Both the position numbers and the translations under genes were made by a program. A model generated the notes under the pieces. It saw only the letters and a list, made by a program, of their open reading frames with translations, had not been told where the DNA came from and searched no databases. DNA of 64,000 nucleotides. It comes from Thalassotalea sp. ND16A (lineage in GTDB: Bacteria; Pseudomonadota; Gammaproteobacteria; Enterobacterales; Alteromonadaceae). Below, piece after piece: positions 57,605 through 64,000 of the stretch. The stretch spans positions 1-64,000 of the forward strand of contig NZ_JQDZ01000012.1 in assembly GCF_000764205.1 (NCBI RefSeq), read 5' to 3'. Within the stretch, counting starts at the first letter, position 1, and the number at the start of each line of letters is the position of its first letter.

Positions 57605-58012
57605 CTATTTACGATTAGGTTCAAAAGAGTCGTACCTGGGCAACTTAGCGTCCAGATTTTCCCAGTTGGCTTTTGACGAAACAAAGTTATGGGAAATGGG
57701 CCGCTCGAGGATATCAGAGTCCAGTATACCTAACCTTATTCTAAAACGTGTTGGATCTTGCGCATTTGAGCTATACACTGGTGAACCGCAATGAGTGCAA
57801 AAATGTCGATTACGGCCAGGTTTAAATGAAAAGGTAGTTAGGCTTTTTTCGCCGGAAGTAATTTCAAATTCAGCCGAATTGATAAAGCCATTGGTGGCAT
57901 AAGCCGTGCCGCTATTTTTTCTGCACAAAGAACAATGGCAATGGATAATGTCACTTATTTCGCCATTAATTTTTACCTGCACTTCGCCACACAAACATTT
58001 TCCGAGATACAT
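57605..58012 (-). CDS. GFA-family (glutathione-dependent formaldehyde-activating-like) zinc protein
   Basis: A 135-residue protein with the GFA/CENP-V fold: zinc ligands in KCLCGEVQVK, CHCSLCRKNSG and HFCTHCGSPVYS, the last two being the family hallmark. These proteins were linked to S-hydroxymethylglutathione formation, but most have no proven activity. Single gene, tail to tail with the SDR. Confidence 0.9.
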   Translation of the reverse strand: MYLGKCLCGEVQVKINGEISDIIHCHCSLCRKNSGTAYATNGFINSAEFEITSGEKSLTTFSFKPGRNRHFCTHCGSPVYSSNAQDPTRFRIRLGILDSDILERPISHNFVSSKANWENLDAKLPRYDSFEPNRK

Positions 58013-58131
58013 TGATTATTCCTGTTGTTTAACGCCGTTTTTAACGAACCTATGATGAAACCATAAGTAATATATTGAGACTGGTGTTGCTAATGGAAAG
58101 TTAAATAAATTTTTTGATGCTTGTCCACAAA

Positions 58132-58473
58132 CTACCTCAACCTGTTTGCCCAATTGCCGTTATGCTGCTTTTCACAATTTTCTTCGCTGTCATACGAGAT
58201 GTGTTTAGCCACATTCTTTACCTTTATTCCGATACCATCAAGTTTTGATTGGATCAGTGAGGTTAGCTCATTTTTGTCATTTTTTGAAAGGAATACTTCA
58301 AGCTTTTCATTGCTGGCGAAAATACAAACAACGGTTAAACTTTTGGGGAAATTGGCATAATCCACCAGGTGGGTTAGCCATTGAAAGCCGTCAATTTCCT
58401 GCAACGCGGTTTCACATACATCGGTTAACGCTGTTCTCAGTTGATTATCAATTTTCTTATCGGTTTTACGCAT
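58132..58473 (-). CDS. conserved-looking small hypothetical protein
   Basis: A 113-residue soluble protein, basic at the N-terminus (MRKTDKKIDNQLRTALTDVC) and without signal peptide. It has two likely beta-strand pairs around FPKSLTVVCIFASNEKLEVF and a helical N-terminus. Homologues in related bacteria are sometimes labelled Fis-type, but no Fis helix-turn-helix is evident here, so no function is assigned. It lies 26 bases downstream of a secreted-protein gene on the same strand and they may be co-transcribed. Confidence 0.6.
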   Translation of the reverse strand: MRKTDKKIDNQLRTALTDVCETALQEIDGFQWLTHLVDYANFPKSLTVVCIFASNEKLEVFLSKNDKNELTSLIQSKLDGIGIKVKNVAKHISYDSEENCEKQHNGNWANRLR

Positions 58474-58499
58474 GTTAATTGCGGTACCACTTGCCCGGC

Positions 58500-58901
58500 T
58501 TATTCATTGTTTGCATACACGGCCAAAATCGGAAATTTACTTTCACCAAATGCAATCGTCGTCGATTGAGTTTCATGACCTTCAAAATTCAATTTTATCT
58601 CAGCTGGGCTGCTTCGAAAACCATCAGCAAACAATGCCATTAAATGTTTATGCTCTAATACCCGGTTACCCGATGAGGTGTTGAGCAAAGTAATTACGGC
58701 GAAACGCTCGCCGATTTCATTACTCATAAGGACATAATTAACCACTTCGAAATCACTTTCCTTCGGCTCTCTATTATTTTCATTGGGGAACGAAAGTTGA
58801 ATGTTGGTAGATACTGAGCGATCAACATTTAACACTTCACTTTCATCAGCAAGGCCTGAAAATGACACACACAATAATGCGGTAAAAATATACTTAAAAA
58901 T
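58500..58901 (-). CDS. small secreted protein of unknown function, probable ATT start
   Basis: A protein of up to 133 residues. The first conventional start codon in the frame is a TTG (58874) inside an obvious signal peptide. Nine codons further up an ATT at 58901 has AGGAG eight bases ahead and yields (M)FKYIFTALLCVSFSGLA, a complete signal peptide with cleavage after GLA. The mature part (about 115 residues) has no recognised domain; it is acidic and likely beta-rich (FAVITLLNTSSGNRVLEHKH). ATT initiation is rare; sequencing error or a mutated ATG cannot be excluded. Followed closely by another small unknown gene. Confidence 0.6.
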   Translation of the reverse strand: MFKYIFTALLCVSFSGLADESEVLNVDRSVSTNIQLSFPNENNREPKESDFEVVNYVLMSNEIGERFAVITLLNTSSGNRVLEHKHLMALFADGFRSSPAEIKLNFEGHETQSTTIAFGESKFPILAVYANNE

Positions 58902-58953
58902 AACGATTTCTCCTGAAATTGTTTAAAACTGATTAATTTAGTTGATATAAGCT

Positions 58954-59286
58954 CTATATTTCACCGTAAAAGAACGTTATAGACATCAAGCAACCAATAA
59001 CAACGACAAATCCCCGCAACATCCGTTGAGAAATACGGTAAGCGACTGCTGCGCCAAAGTATCCACCGAAAACAGCCATAATAGCAAGCAGCAGAAGATA
59101 TTGAGCTGAAATAGTGCCGCCAATGGCGTAAACGCCGACAGCGACAGCCGTTAATTATGCTGATATAACATTCTTCAGTCCATTCATGCCATGCAGATTG
59201 GTCTGACCCATTAATCCAAGGGCGGCGAGCAAAATGATCCCTAATCCGCCGAGAAACCCGGCTATTGCAACGATCACCCAATCCAT
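58954..59286 (-). pseudogene. decayed TauE/SafE-family permease (C-terminal half)
   Basis: A minus-strand frame reads AIAGFLGGLGIILLAALGLM, GQTNLHGMNGLKNVISA, an in-frame TAA (59155-59157), then LTAVAVGVYAIGGTISAQYL and FGGYFGAAVAYRISQRMLRG. This is the C-terminal half of a TauE/SafE (sulfite exporter-type) membrane permease. The N-terminal half is missing and the stop interrupts the rest, so the gene is dead. A different-frame ORF (58961-59335) over the same bases is spurious. It sits directly beyond the DUF2182/DUF1326 genes, which may have functioned with it. Confidence 0.8.
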
Positions 59287-59346
59287 TTGTTATTATGATC
59301 TCCATCGCAGCATGTTCGTCACTCAATACCGGCATCTATTCGTTTG

Positions 59347-60069
59347 TTATAACGCGTAACTTAGCCCTAATAAGATAAGCATTACCCCAAATACTTTACT
59401 CATAATTTCTCCCTTAGGGAAGGCTTTTTCAATCATCACCATTATCGTCAAAAGTAATATCCAGGTTAAATTCATTACTCCACTGACAAACAGTATTGCC
59501 ATTAAAAACCAGCAGCAACCCACACAGTAAGAGCCGTGGTGTAAGCCTAAATAGATGGCATTTAACTTACCTTCTTTAAAATGGCTATTGAGTACTGCTA
59601 ACGGTGAGCGGCACAATTGCAAACATCGTTGTTTAAACGGGGTGAATTGATAAATTCCGGCAATGATCAGGATTGCATAGCTGAAGGTTGCATCAGCACT
59701 GTCCATCATTGGTGTAAGCAGTGCTAAATGATGAAACCACCATTGCAGTAAGGTGATCAATAAGCTGTAGCTTGCCCAGGCGAGAATGTAGCCTAAAGAA
59801 AAGAACATTGGCGGTGTGTAATTGCTGTTGTGTTGCTTGCGCTTTTGCGAAATTTTTTCAACCAGCAAAATGACTGGAATGGCCGATGGCAGCATCATAC
59901 CCGCCATCATAATTGCCCACATTAAAAACAGTAATGCAATGTCATAAGTGGTCCAGGTGGCAACGGGCTCCATATTCATCGTCATGCCATACAGCATGTA
60001 GTACCAACTGAAATAGATACATAAGAGAATGGTTGCCAAGACCATTATTCGATTAGCAATGCCTTGCAA
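59347..60069 (-). CDS. DUF2182 predicted metal-binding membrane protein
   Basis: A 240-residue inner-membrane protein with about six hydrophobic segments. It contains LFLMWAIMMAGMMLPSAIPV (the MMLPSA motif of DUF2182), GYILAWASYSLLITLLQWWF and LHHGSYCVGCCWFLMAILFV with a His-Cys-Cys-Cys cluster. DUF2182 proteins are described as predicted metal-binding. TTG start at 60069 is supported by a full AGGAGG site six bases upstream. It follows the DUF1326 gene by 32 bases; the two families commonly travel together. Function unknown. Confidence 0.85.
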   Translation of the reverse strand: MQGIANRIMVLATILLCIYFSWYYMLYGMTMNMEPVATWTTYDIALLFLMWAIMMAGMMLPSAIPVILLVEKISQKRKQHNSNYTPPMFFSLGYILAWASYSLLITLLQWWFHHLALLTPMMDSADATFSYAILIIAGIYQFTPFKQRCLQLCRSPLAVLNSHFKEGKLNAIYLGLHHGSYCVGCCWFLMAILFVSGVMNLTWILLLTIMVMIEKAFPKGEIMSKVFGVMLILLGLSYAL

Positions 60070-60101
60070 CTATGTCCTCCTTTCATTAACTGTATTATTT
60101 T

Positions 60102-60728
60102 CTATGGTGTTGGCCAATTTACGATGGCTTTAGCGGCAAAGGTATCCGAATAATTAAACGCTATATCGCCTTGTTCAACCTTTAACCTGGTGGTTTTGCC
60201 TATTGAACCGTCATTCCACATAAAGCCACCGCTAGGGAAAGTGATATGAACTCTATTCTCTTCGCCAGTCACCGGATTAATATGCGGTGTATGGCCAGCT
60301 TCTAATACTCCTTTTATCGAAACCGTTGACGTGTGGTCTTGTGGGTCGATGTCGATATCACTAATGATTGGCCCTTCAAACGCAGTAAATAATGTGGCAA
60401 TGGCTTCAACCGGCATACCACCCGCTTGCCCAGACATTATGGTTGCTAACGCCGTTACCTGCTCTTCACTTGCCGCTCGGTCAATAAATAATGCGCCACT
60501 GCCGTTACCATCATGCATGGCTGCCGGCCAAGATGCGACAAACACCATTTTTAATCCGCTTAGGTCCAACTCGTTAAAATGACCTTTAATCACTTGAAAA
60601 CCTAGAATAGCATCACAACCACCATTGGCACTCGTTGGAAAGCCACCAAACTGACAACCGCAGCCATGGCTACAATTACAACTTTCAACTTGATGCATTG
60701 ATAACGCCCACGAATGATCACCCGACAT
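60102..60728 (-). CDS. DUF1326 protein with Cys-rich N-terminus
   Basis: A 208-residue protein without a signal peptide. Near residue 12 it has VESCNCSHGCGCQFGGFPT, a five-residue-spaced cluster of four cysteines plus His that could hold a metal, then a beta-rich body (HITFPSGGFMWNDGSIGKTT). DUF1326 has no assigned function; it is regularly found with DUF2182 as here. GGAGG lies eight bases before the ATG. First gene of the DUF1326-DUF2182-(TauE remnant) set. Confidence 0.88.
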   Translation of the reverse strand: MSGDHSWALSMHQVESCNCSHGCGCQFGGFPTSANGGCDAILGFQVIKGHFNELDLSGLKMVFVASWPAAMHDGNGSGALFIDRAASEEQVTALATIMSGQAGGMPVEAIATLFTAFEGPIISDIDIDPQDHTSTVSIKGVLEAGHTPHINPVTGEENRVHITFPSGGFMWNDGSIGKTTRLKVEQGDIAFNYSDTFAAKAIVNWPTP

Positions 60729-60818
60729 AATTTATCCTCCATTGAAAATAGTGGTTAAAGTATAGTCGAATAAAAATAGAGTGCAGTAAAGCCTTACGCC
60801 GAATGAGTCTAGTGAGGG

Positions 60819-61079
60819 TTATTTAAGCAGCGCGTGACCTTCAGGTAATTGCTTTTGGATCCACAACGCAAGTTTGTGTTTCATGCTCAATAAATCTTCT
60901 TGATCGGCGGCCAAAGGGTGGATCATTTTGTCATTAACCAGTAAGCGGTACAGCGCTTCTATTTTTTGTTTCGATGCATCGGTGGCGCCAAAGTTTTTGT
61001 ATCCTCTGTTTACCGCGTAGGTTTCGCCAACCTTTAGGGCGGCTTTCAAGAGTGCACTTTCGTTTTTTAGTTTTTTCAT
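60819..61079 (-). CDS. DUF5062-family protein
   Basis: An 86-residue soluble, probably helical protein (MKKLKNESALLKAALKVGET, then YAVNRGYKNFGATDASKQKI). It matches the small DUF5062 family of marine gammaproteobacteria; function unknown. The frame continues 43 codons upstream into folE, but ATG 61079 is the likely start. It lies 43 bases after folE on the same strand. Confidence 0.75.
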   Translation of the reverse strand: MKKLKNESALLKAALKVGETYAVNRGYKNFGATDASKQKIEALYRLLVNDKMIHPLAADQEDLLSMKHKLALWIQKQLPEGHALLK

Positions 61080-61122
61080 AAGCGTTAGATAAACAATGAT
61101 CCTGTGTTTAATGTTGTATAGA

Positions 61123-61815
61123 TTAGCTTTGTAAAAATTCACTTCGCGTTGCCGCATTGGTTTTAAAGCAACCGCTAAGTGCGGTGGTGGTAGTGCTCGA
61201 ATTTGCATCCATTACCCCACGGGCTTTTACACAATAATGTACGGCGTTCATGGTTATGGCAACATGTTCGGTTTCTAATAAGGCTTTTAACGCAATTAAC
61301 AATTGTTGCGTTAAGCGCTCTTGTACTTGTGGTCGCTGCGCAAAAAACTTCACGATGCGGTTAATTTTCGATAAACCAATTATTTTATCTTTTGGAATGT
61401 AAGCCACTTTGGCAAGGCCGTCAATGGTGACAAAGTGATGCTCGCAGGTACTGGTTAAATTGATGTCTTTCACCATGATCATTTCATCTGCGGCCATTTT
61501 ATTTTCGATGACGGTGATCTTCGGAAAGTTTGCATAATCTAATCCGGAGAAGATCTCCTGCACATACATTTTGGCAATACGATGCGGCGTTTCTTGTAAA
61601 CTGTCGTCCGTTAAATCCAGCCCCAGGGCTTCAGTGATTTCAGTGAAGGCGGCTTTTATTTTTTGATATTTTTCATCATTAGTTAAAGCCCCATCATTAT
61701 GCATTGGCGTTTCCAAGCCGGCGGAAATTAACGCCGTTTGAACAATTTCGGCTTGCTCTGACAGCTCGCCATGATTTCTTATTAGCGCAATTTTTTTCGC
61801 TTGTGCTGGACTCAT
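61123..61815 (-). CDS. folE: GTP cyclohydrolase I (type IA)
   Basis: A 230-residue enzyme converting GTP to dihydroneopterin triphosphate, the entry to folate and monapterin synthesis. Zinc ligands are in [13 protein letters not shown] (Cys and His) and [11 protein letters not shown] (second Cys); [20 protein letters not shown] is the conserved helix after the active site. It is followed by folM and folX upstream, which make tetrahydromonapterin from the same intermediate. Confidence 0.95.
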   Translation of the reverse strand: MSPAQAKKIALIRNHGELSEQAEIVQTALISAGLETPMHNDGALTNDEKYQKIKAAFTEITEALGLDLTDDSLQETPHRIAKMYVQEIFSGLDYANFPKITVIENKMAADEMIMVKDINLTSTCEHHFVTIDGLAKVAYIPKDKIIGLSKINRIVKFFAQRPQVQERLTQQLLIALKALLETEHVAITMNAVHYCVKARGVMDANSSTTTTALSGCFKTNAATRSEFLQS

Positions 61816-61862
61816 AATTTTTTTCTCATCATTAATGGTGACAGACTTGGTTTTCTTAGTTA

Positions 61863-61914
61863 TACCATTCCGTATAAGCAGTTCAACGTGGGTAAATCAT
61901 TATACGGATTGGTA
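61863..61914. repeat. short palindromic element between folM and folE
   Basis: TACCATTCCGTATAA and, inverted, TTATACGGATTGGTA: 14 of 15 bases pair, with a 22-base loop. Its tips resemble the ATACCAA tips of the larger elements in this window. It may be a REP-like repeat or a regulatory hairpin. Confidence 0.5.
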
Positions 61915-61921
61915 CTATAGC

Positions 61922-62644
61922 TTAAGCTAAGTGTCTGCCGCCGTCTAAGTGTATAGTAGTTCCGGTGATATACCTACTATTTAACAGATATTGCACCGCT
62001 TGCACACCCTCGAATGCCCCCGGTGCTATTTGCATCAGTGATTTCTTTAAGGCTTTTTGTTGGTAGTTGTCGTCATCATCGTCATTAAACATTAATAGTG
62101 ATGGTGCAATAGAGTTTACTTTCACTTTCGGTGCCAGCAATGTTGAAAACGATAGCGTTAAATTGGCTAGCGCGGCTTTACTGGCGGCATAGGCAATATG
62201 TTTTTTACTGCCTTTTTCAACAATATAATCGGTTAAGTGGACGATATCTGCTGCGCTGTTTGTTCGCTGTTGATAGTTTAACAGCAATGGCTGTAACGCA
62301 AGGTTTAATTGATACGGGGCTTGTACATGCACTTGTAGCATTTTTGCCATCACTTCGCTCGCCGCAATTTCAGCAGTTTCTGCCACCCAGTCTGAAGCAT
62401 TATGAATAATGGCTTTTAAACTTTGATATTGTTCACTCACCTTCTGGCTAAAGGCTTGTATACCGTCATCGTCAGCAAAATCGGCCTGAATGCAATGTAC
62501 CCCTAACTCTCGCAGCTGTTGAATTTGTGGATGATCAGTGCGGTAACTTATTACCACCGGAGTGTCACAACTGTGCAGCGCTTGTGCCAGCGCAAAGCCT
62601 AAGCGTTTACCGGCACCGGTAATTAAAATGGCATTATTTAGCAT
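61922..62644 (-). CDS. folM: dihydromonapterin reductase
   Basis: A 240-residue SDR enzyme: cofactor loop LITGAGKRLGFALAQAL at residues 7-23, catalytic YAASKAALANLTLSF at about 157-171 and C-terminal YITGTTIHLDGGRHLA. It reduces dihydromonapterin (and weakly dihydrofolate) to the tetrahydro form. The neighbours folE and folX support FolM over a general SDR. Confidence 0.9.
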   Translation of the reverse strand: MLNNAILITGAGKRLGFALAQALHSCDTPVVISYRTDHPQIQQLRELGVHCIQADFADDDGIQAFSQKVSEQYQSLKAIIHNASDWVAETAEIAASEVMAKMLQVHVQAPYQLNLALQPLLLNYQQRTNSAADIVHLTDYIVEKGSKKHIAYAASKAALANLTLSFSTLLAPKVKVNSIAPSLLMFNDDDDDNYQQKALKKSLMQIAPGAFEGVQAVQYLLNSRYITGTTIHLDGGRHLA

Positions 62645-62661
62645 TAGATAAGCATCATTAA

Positions 62662-63066
62662 TTAATTTCGTTTAGCACTTAACGTAAGCGAGACTGAATC
62701 GGCAAAGCGCAACGCATGCGGCTTTTCAACGGTAACTTTGGCTCTGGTGACCAGCTTTGAGGCCATGGTGATTTCGAGTAAATCTGCAGTGAGTTTTTCC
62801 AACAATTTAAAATTACCCTGTTCGACATGAGTGATCATCGCTTTGGTAATGGTTTTATAATTGAGGGCTTGGGTAGCTTCATCGCTTGAGCAAGCGTTTC
62901 CTGCCGGATAGCTGATTTGAGCATTAATCACTATGTCTTGCTGCTTGCTTATCTCTTCCGGGTTAAAACCAATATAAGTGCGTAACCTTAAGTTAATGAT
63001 ATCTATGGTGGCATCTTCCATCACTAACGTTTTGCTTTTACTTTGTATATTTTGCACTGAACTCAT
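62662..63066 (-). CDS. folX: dihydroneopterin triphosphate 2'-epimerase
   Basis: A 134-residue tunnelling-fold enzyme: IINLRLRTYIGFNPEEISKQ at about residues 22-41 (with the pterin-binding Glu), then QDIVINAQISYPAG, and KVTVEKPHALRFADSVSLTL near the end. FolX and FolB are close relatives; the adjacent folM and folE favour FolX, which epimerises dihydroneopterin triphosphate to the monapterin form. It is 17 bases upstream of folM. Confidence 0.82.
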   Translation of the reverse strand: MSSVQNIQSKSKTLVMEDATIDIINLRLRTYIGFNPEEISKQQDIVINAQISYPAGNACSSDEATQALNYKTITKAMITHVEQGNFKLLEKLTADLLEITMASKLVTRAKVTVEKPHALRFADSVSLTLSAKRN

Positions 63067-63245
63067 TGCTATCCCTTACACCAATTCTATTATTATACTT
63101 TCTTCAGTATAACAATTTGGTCGCACAATGAAATGGCAGAACGTGGGATTAAGGTGAAAATACCAAGAGTAAAAATAACTGAGGATTTTACTCTTGGTGT
63201 TTGGTTGAGCTAACCTGGATTCAGGCTAACTTATACAGATTGGTA

Positions 63246-64000
63246 TTAAATAGTTTGCATGCCGGCAATTTCATGCCAGTAACCGTTAGAATGATTTGCC
63301 GGTAATTTTCGATATTCACTGTGTTGCTCTCTATCAATGAAGTCATCGAGTATGGTGAAGGTGTTTTCGGCTTGTGGGCTGATACGAATAACATCAATCA
63401 GATTTTTCATACTGGCAATATCGTTGCTTAAGTTATAGCAATCGCCCGACATGGTTTGAATGCCGTTTAACACAAACAATTGCTTATCTTCCTGGCTATC
63501 CACTAAGCGGCCACTGGGGTAATTGATGCAACATAACTGGCATTCATCCTTGCTTCTGTTTTCACTTCGTGCAGTAAAACAGCGGGCCGAATAGGCCAGC
63601 GGCAAATGGCCGTAGGCTTGAATTTCGACTTCAAATTTATCGCGTAAATTTTGGCGGTCTAACTCATCCAAGGTTTGTTTGATCCAGTCACGACCGAGTT
63701 CAACCGGGGTAACCCAACGTTGCATACCCATGCCAACAAGTCGTTTTAACGCCGGTGCATTGTAGGCATTAATCGCTTGTCCACAAACAAACTCAACCTT
63801 ATTTTGCCGGCAAAACTCTATCGCGCCAACATCATTGGCTTCAATGATAAACTCACCGTTAGCACAATATTTTTGCAGTAACATCACCTCAGATGGCGCT
63901 TCCAGCAAGGCCATGGTCGACAGCACAATTTGCTTGTTGGTTTTGGCTAATTCTTGGGCCAGATTCAGCCAGTCTTTTTGCCGCAATTCACGGCGCTTTG
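63246..64000 (-). CDS. ubiV: ubiquinone biosynthesis protein UbiV (5' end outside the window)
   Basis: About 250 C-terminal residues of a U32-peptidase-like protein; the frame is open to the edge, so about 40 residues are missing. It has YCANGEFIIEANDVGAIEFC, FVCGQAINAYNAPALKRL, and the cluster of cysteines SARCFTARSENRSKDECQL followed by CCINYP that binds a 4Fe-4S centre in UbiV. UbiU and UbiV with UbiT hydroxylate the ubiquinone ring without oxygen. The partner ubiU would lie to the right. Confidence 0.9.
   Translation of the reverse strand, partial: KRRELRQKDWLNLAQELAKTNKQIVLSTMALLEAPSEVMLLQKYCANGEFIIEANDVGAIEFCRQNKVEFVCGQAINAYNAPALKRLVGMGMQRWVTPVELGRDWIKQTLDELDRQNLRDKFEVEIQAYGHLPLAYSARCFTARSENRSKDECQLCCINYPSGRLVDSQEDKQLFVLNGIQTMSGDCYNLSNDIASMKNLIDVIRISPQAENTFTILDDFIDREQHSEYRKLPANHSNGYWHEIAGMQTI

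Noticed and set aside
58961-59335. 124-residue minus-strand ORF
   Set aside because: Its product is rich in Arg, Cys and Trp without a fold, while another frame of the same bases reads clear TauE/SafE sequence; the ORF is a shadow of the pseudogene.

Overview
The window is chromosomal DNA of a marine-type gammaproteobacterium, most likely an alteromonad of the Colwellia/Thalassotalea kind. This is inferred from the moderate-to-low GC content, the block lptD-surA-pdxA-rsmA-apaG-apaH, the divergent cytochrome c maturation clusters, the recycling pair amgK-murU beside djlA, an XRE/BenE pair and many small palindromic repeats. No rRNA, tRNA or CRISPR array was seen.

Layout. 0-8.7 kb: cvfB-like RNA-binding protein, a TerB protein, a membrane acyltransferase, a serine hydrolase divergent from a membrane-bound winged-helix regulator, an MlaC-like protein and its probable TetR regulator. 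9-17.7 kb: folA, an XRE-cupin regulator with benE, obgE-rpmA-rplU, ispB, an SGNH hydrolase, mdh and argR. 17.7-20 kb: a repeat-rich gap, then a three-gene hipB-hipS-hipT toxin-antitoxin module with palindromic operators upstream. 20-31 kb: a Dyp peroxidase, the apaH-apaG-rsmA-pdxA-surA-lptD outer-membrane/RNA-maturation block, then amgK-murU-djlA. 31-40.3 kb: rluA, rapA, a PIN-PhoH ATPase, an FMN-binding glutamate-synthase-like protein and an acyl-CoA dehydrogenase. 40.3-44.5 kb: tandem copies of a long repeat, an orphan response regulator and a TonB-dependent receptor. 44.9-54.4 kb: ccmABCDE on the minus strand divergent from ccmFGHI on the plus strand (a MITE-like element sits between ccmH and ccmI), then a glutathione peroxidase and ferrochelatase. 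54.7-58.9 kb: a SulP transporter, another MITE-like element, an SDR enzyme, a GFA protein and two small unknown genes. 58.9-60.7 kb: a decayed TauE/SafE permease next to a DUF2182-DUF1326 pair with a Cys-rich motif. 60.8-64 kb: a DUF5062 protein and folE-folM-folX (pterin synthesis), then ubiV running off the right edge.

The genes form several working units: heme and cytochrome c biogenesis (ccm, hemH), cell envelope assembly (lptD, surA, amgK, murU, djlA), and tetrahydrofolate/tetrahydromonapterin synthesis (folA, folE, folM, folX). The strongest accessory system is the tripartite HipBST-type module. The most distinctive unexplained features are the dispersed and tandem repeats, several MITE-like elements with long inverted ends, two decayed gene remnants (VOC and TauE/SafE), a secreted protein that seems to start at ATT, and a Cys-rich DUF1326/DUF2182 pair of unknown function.
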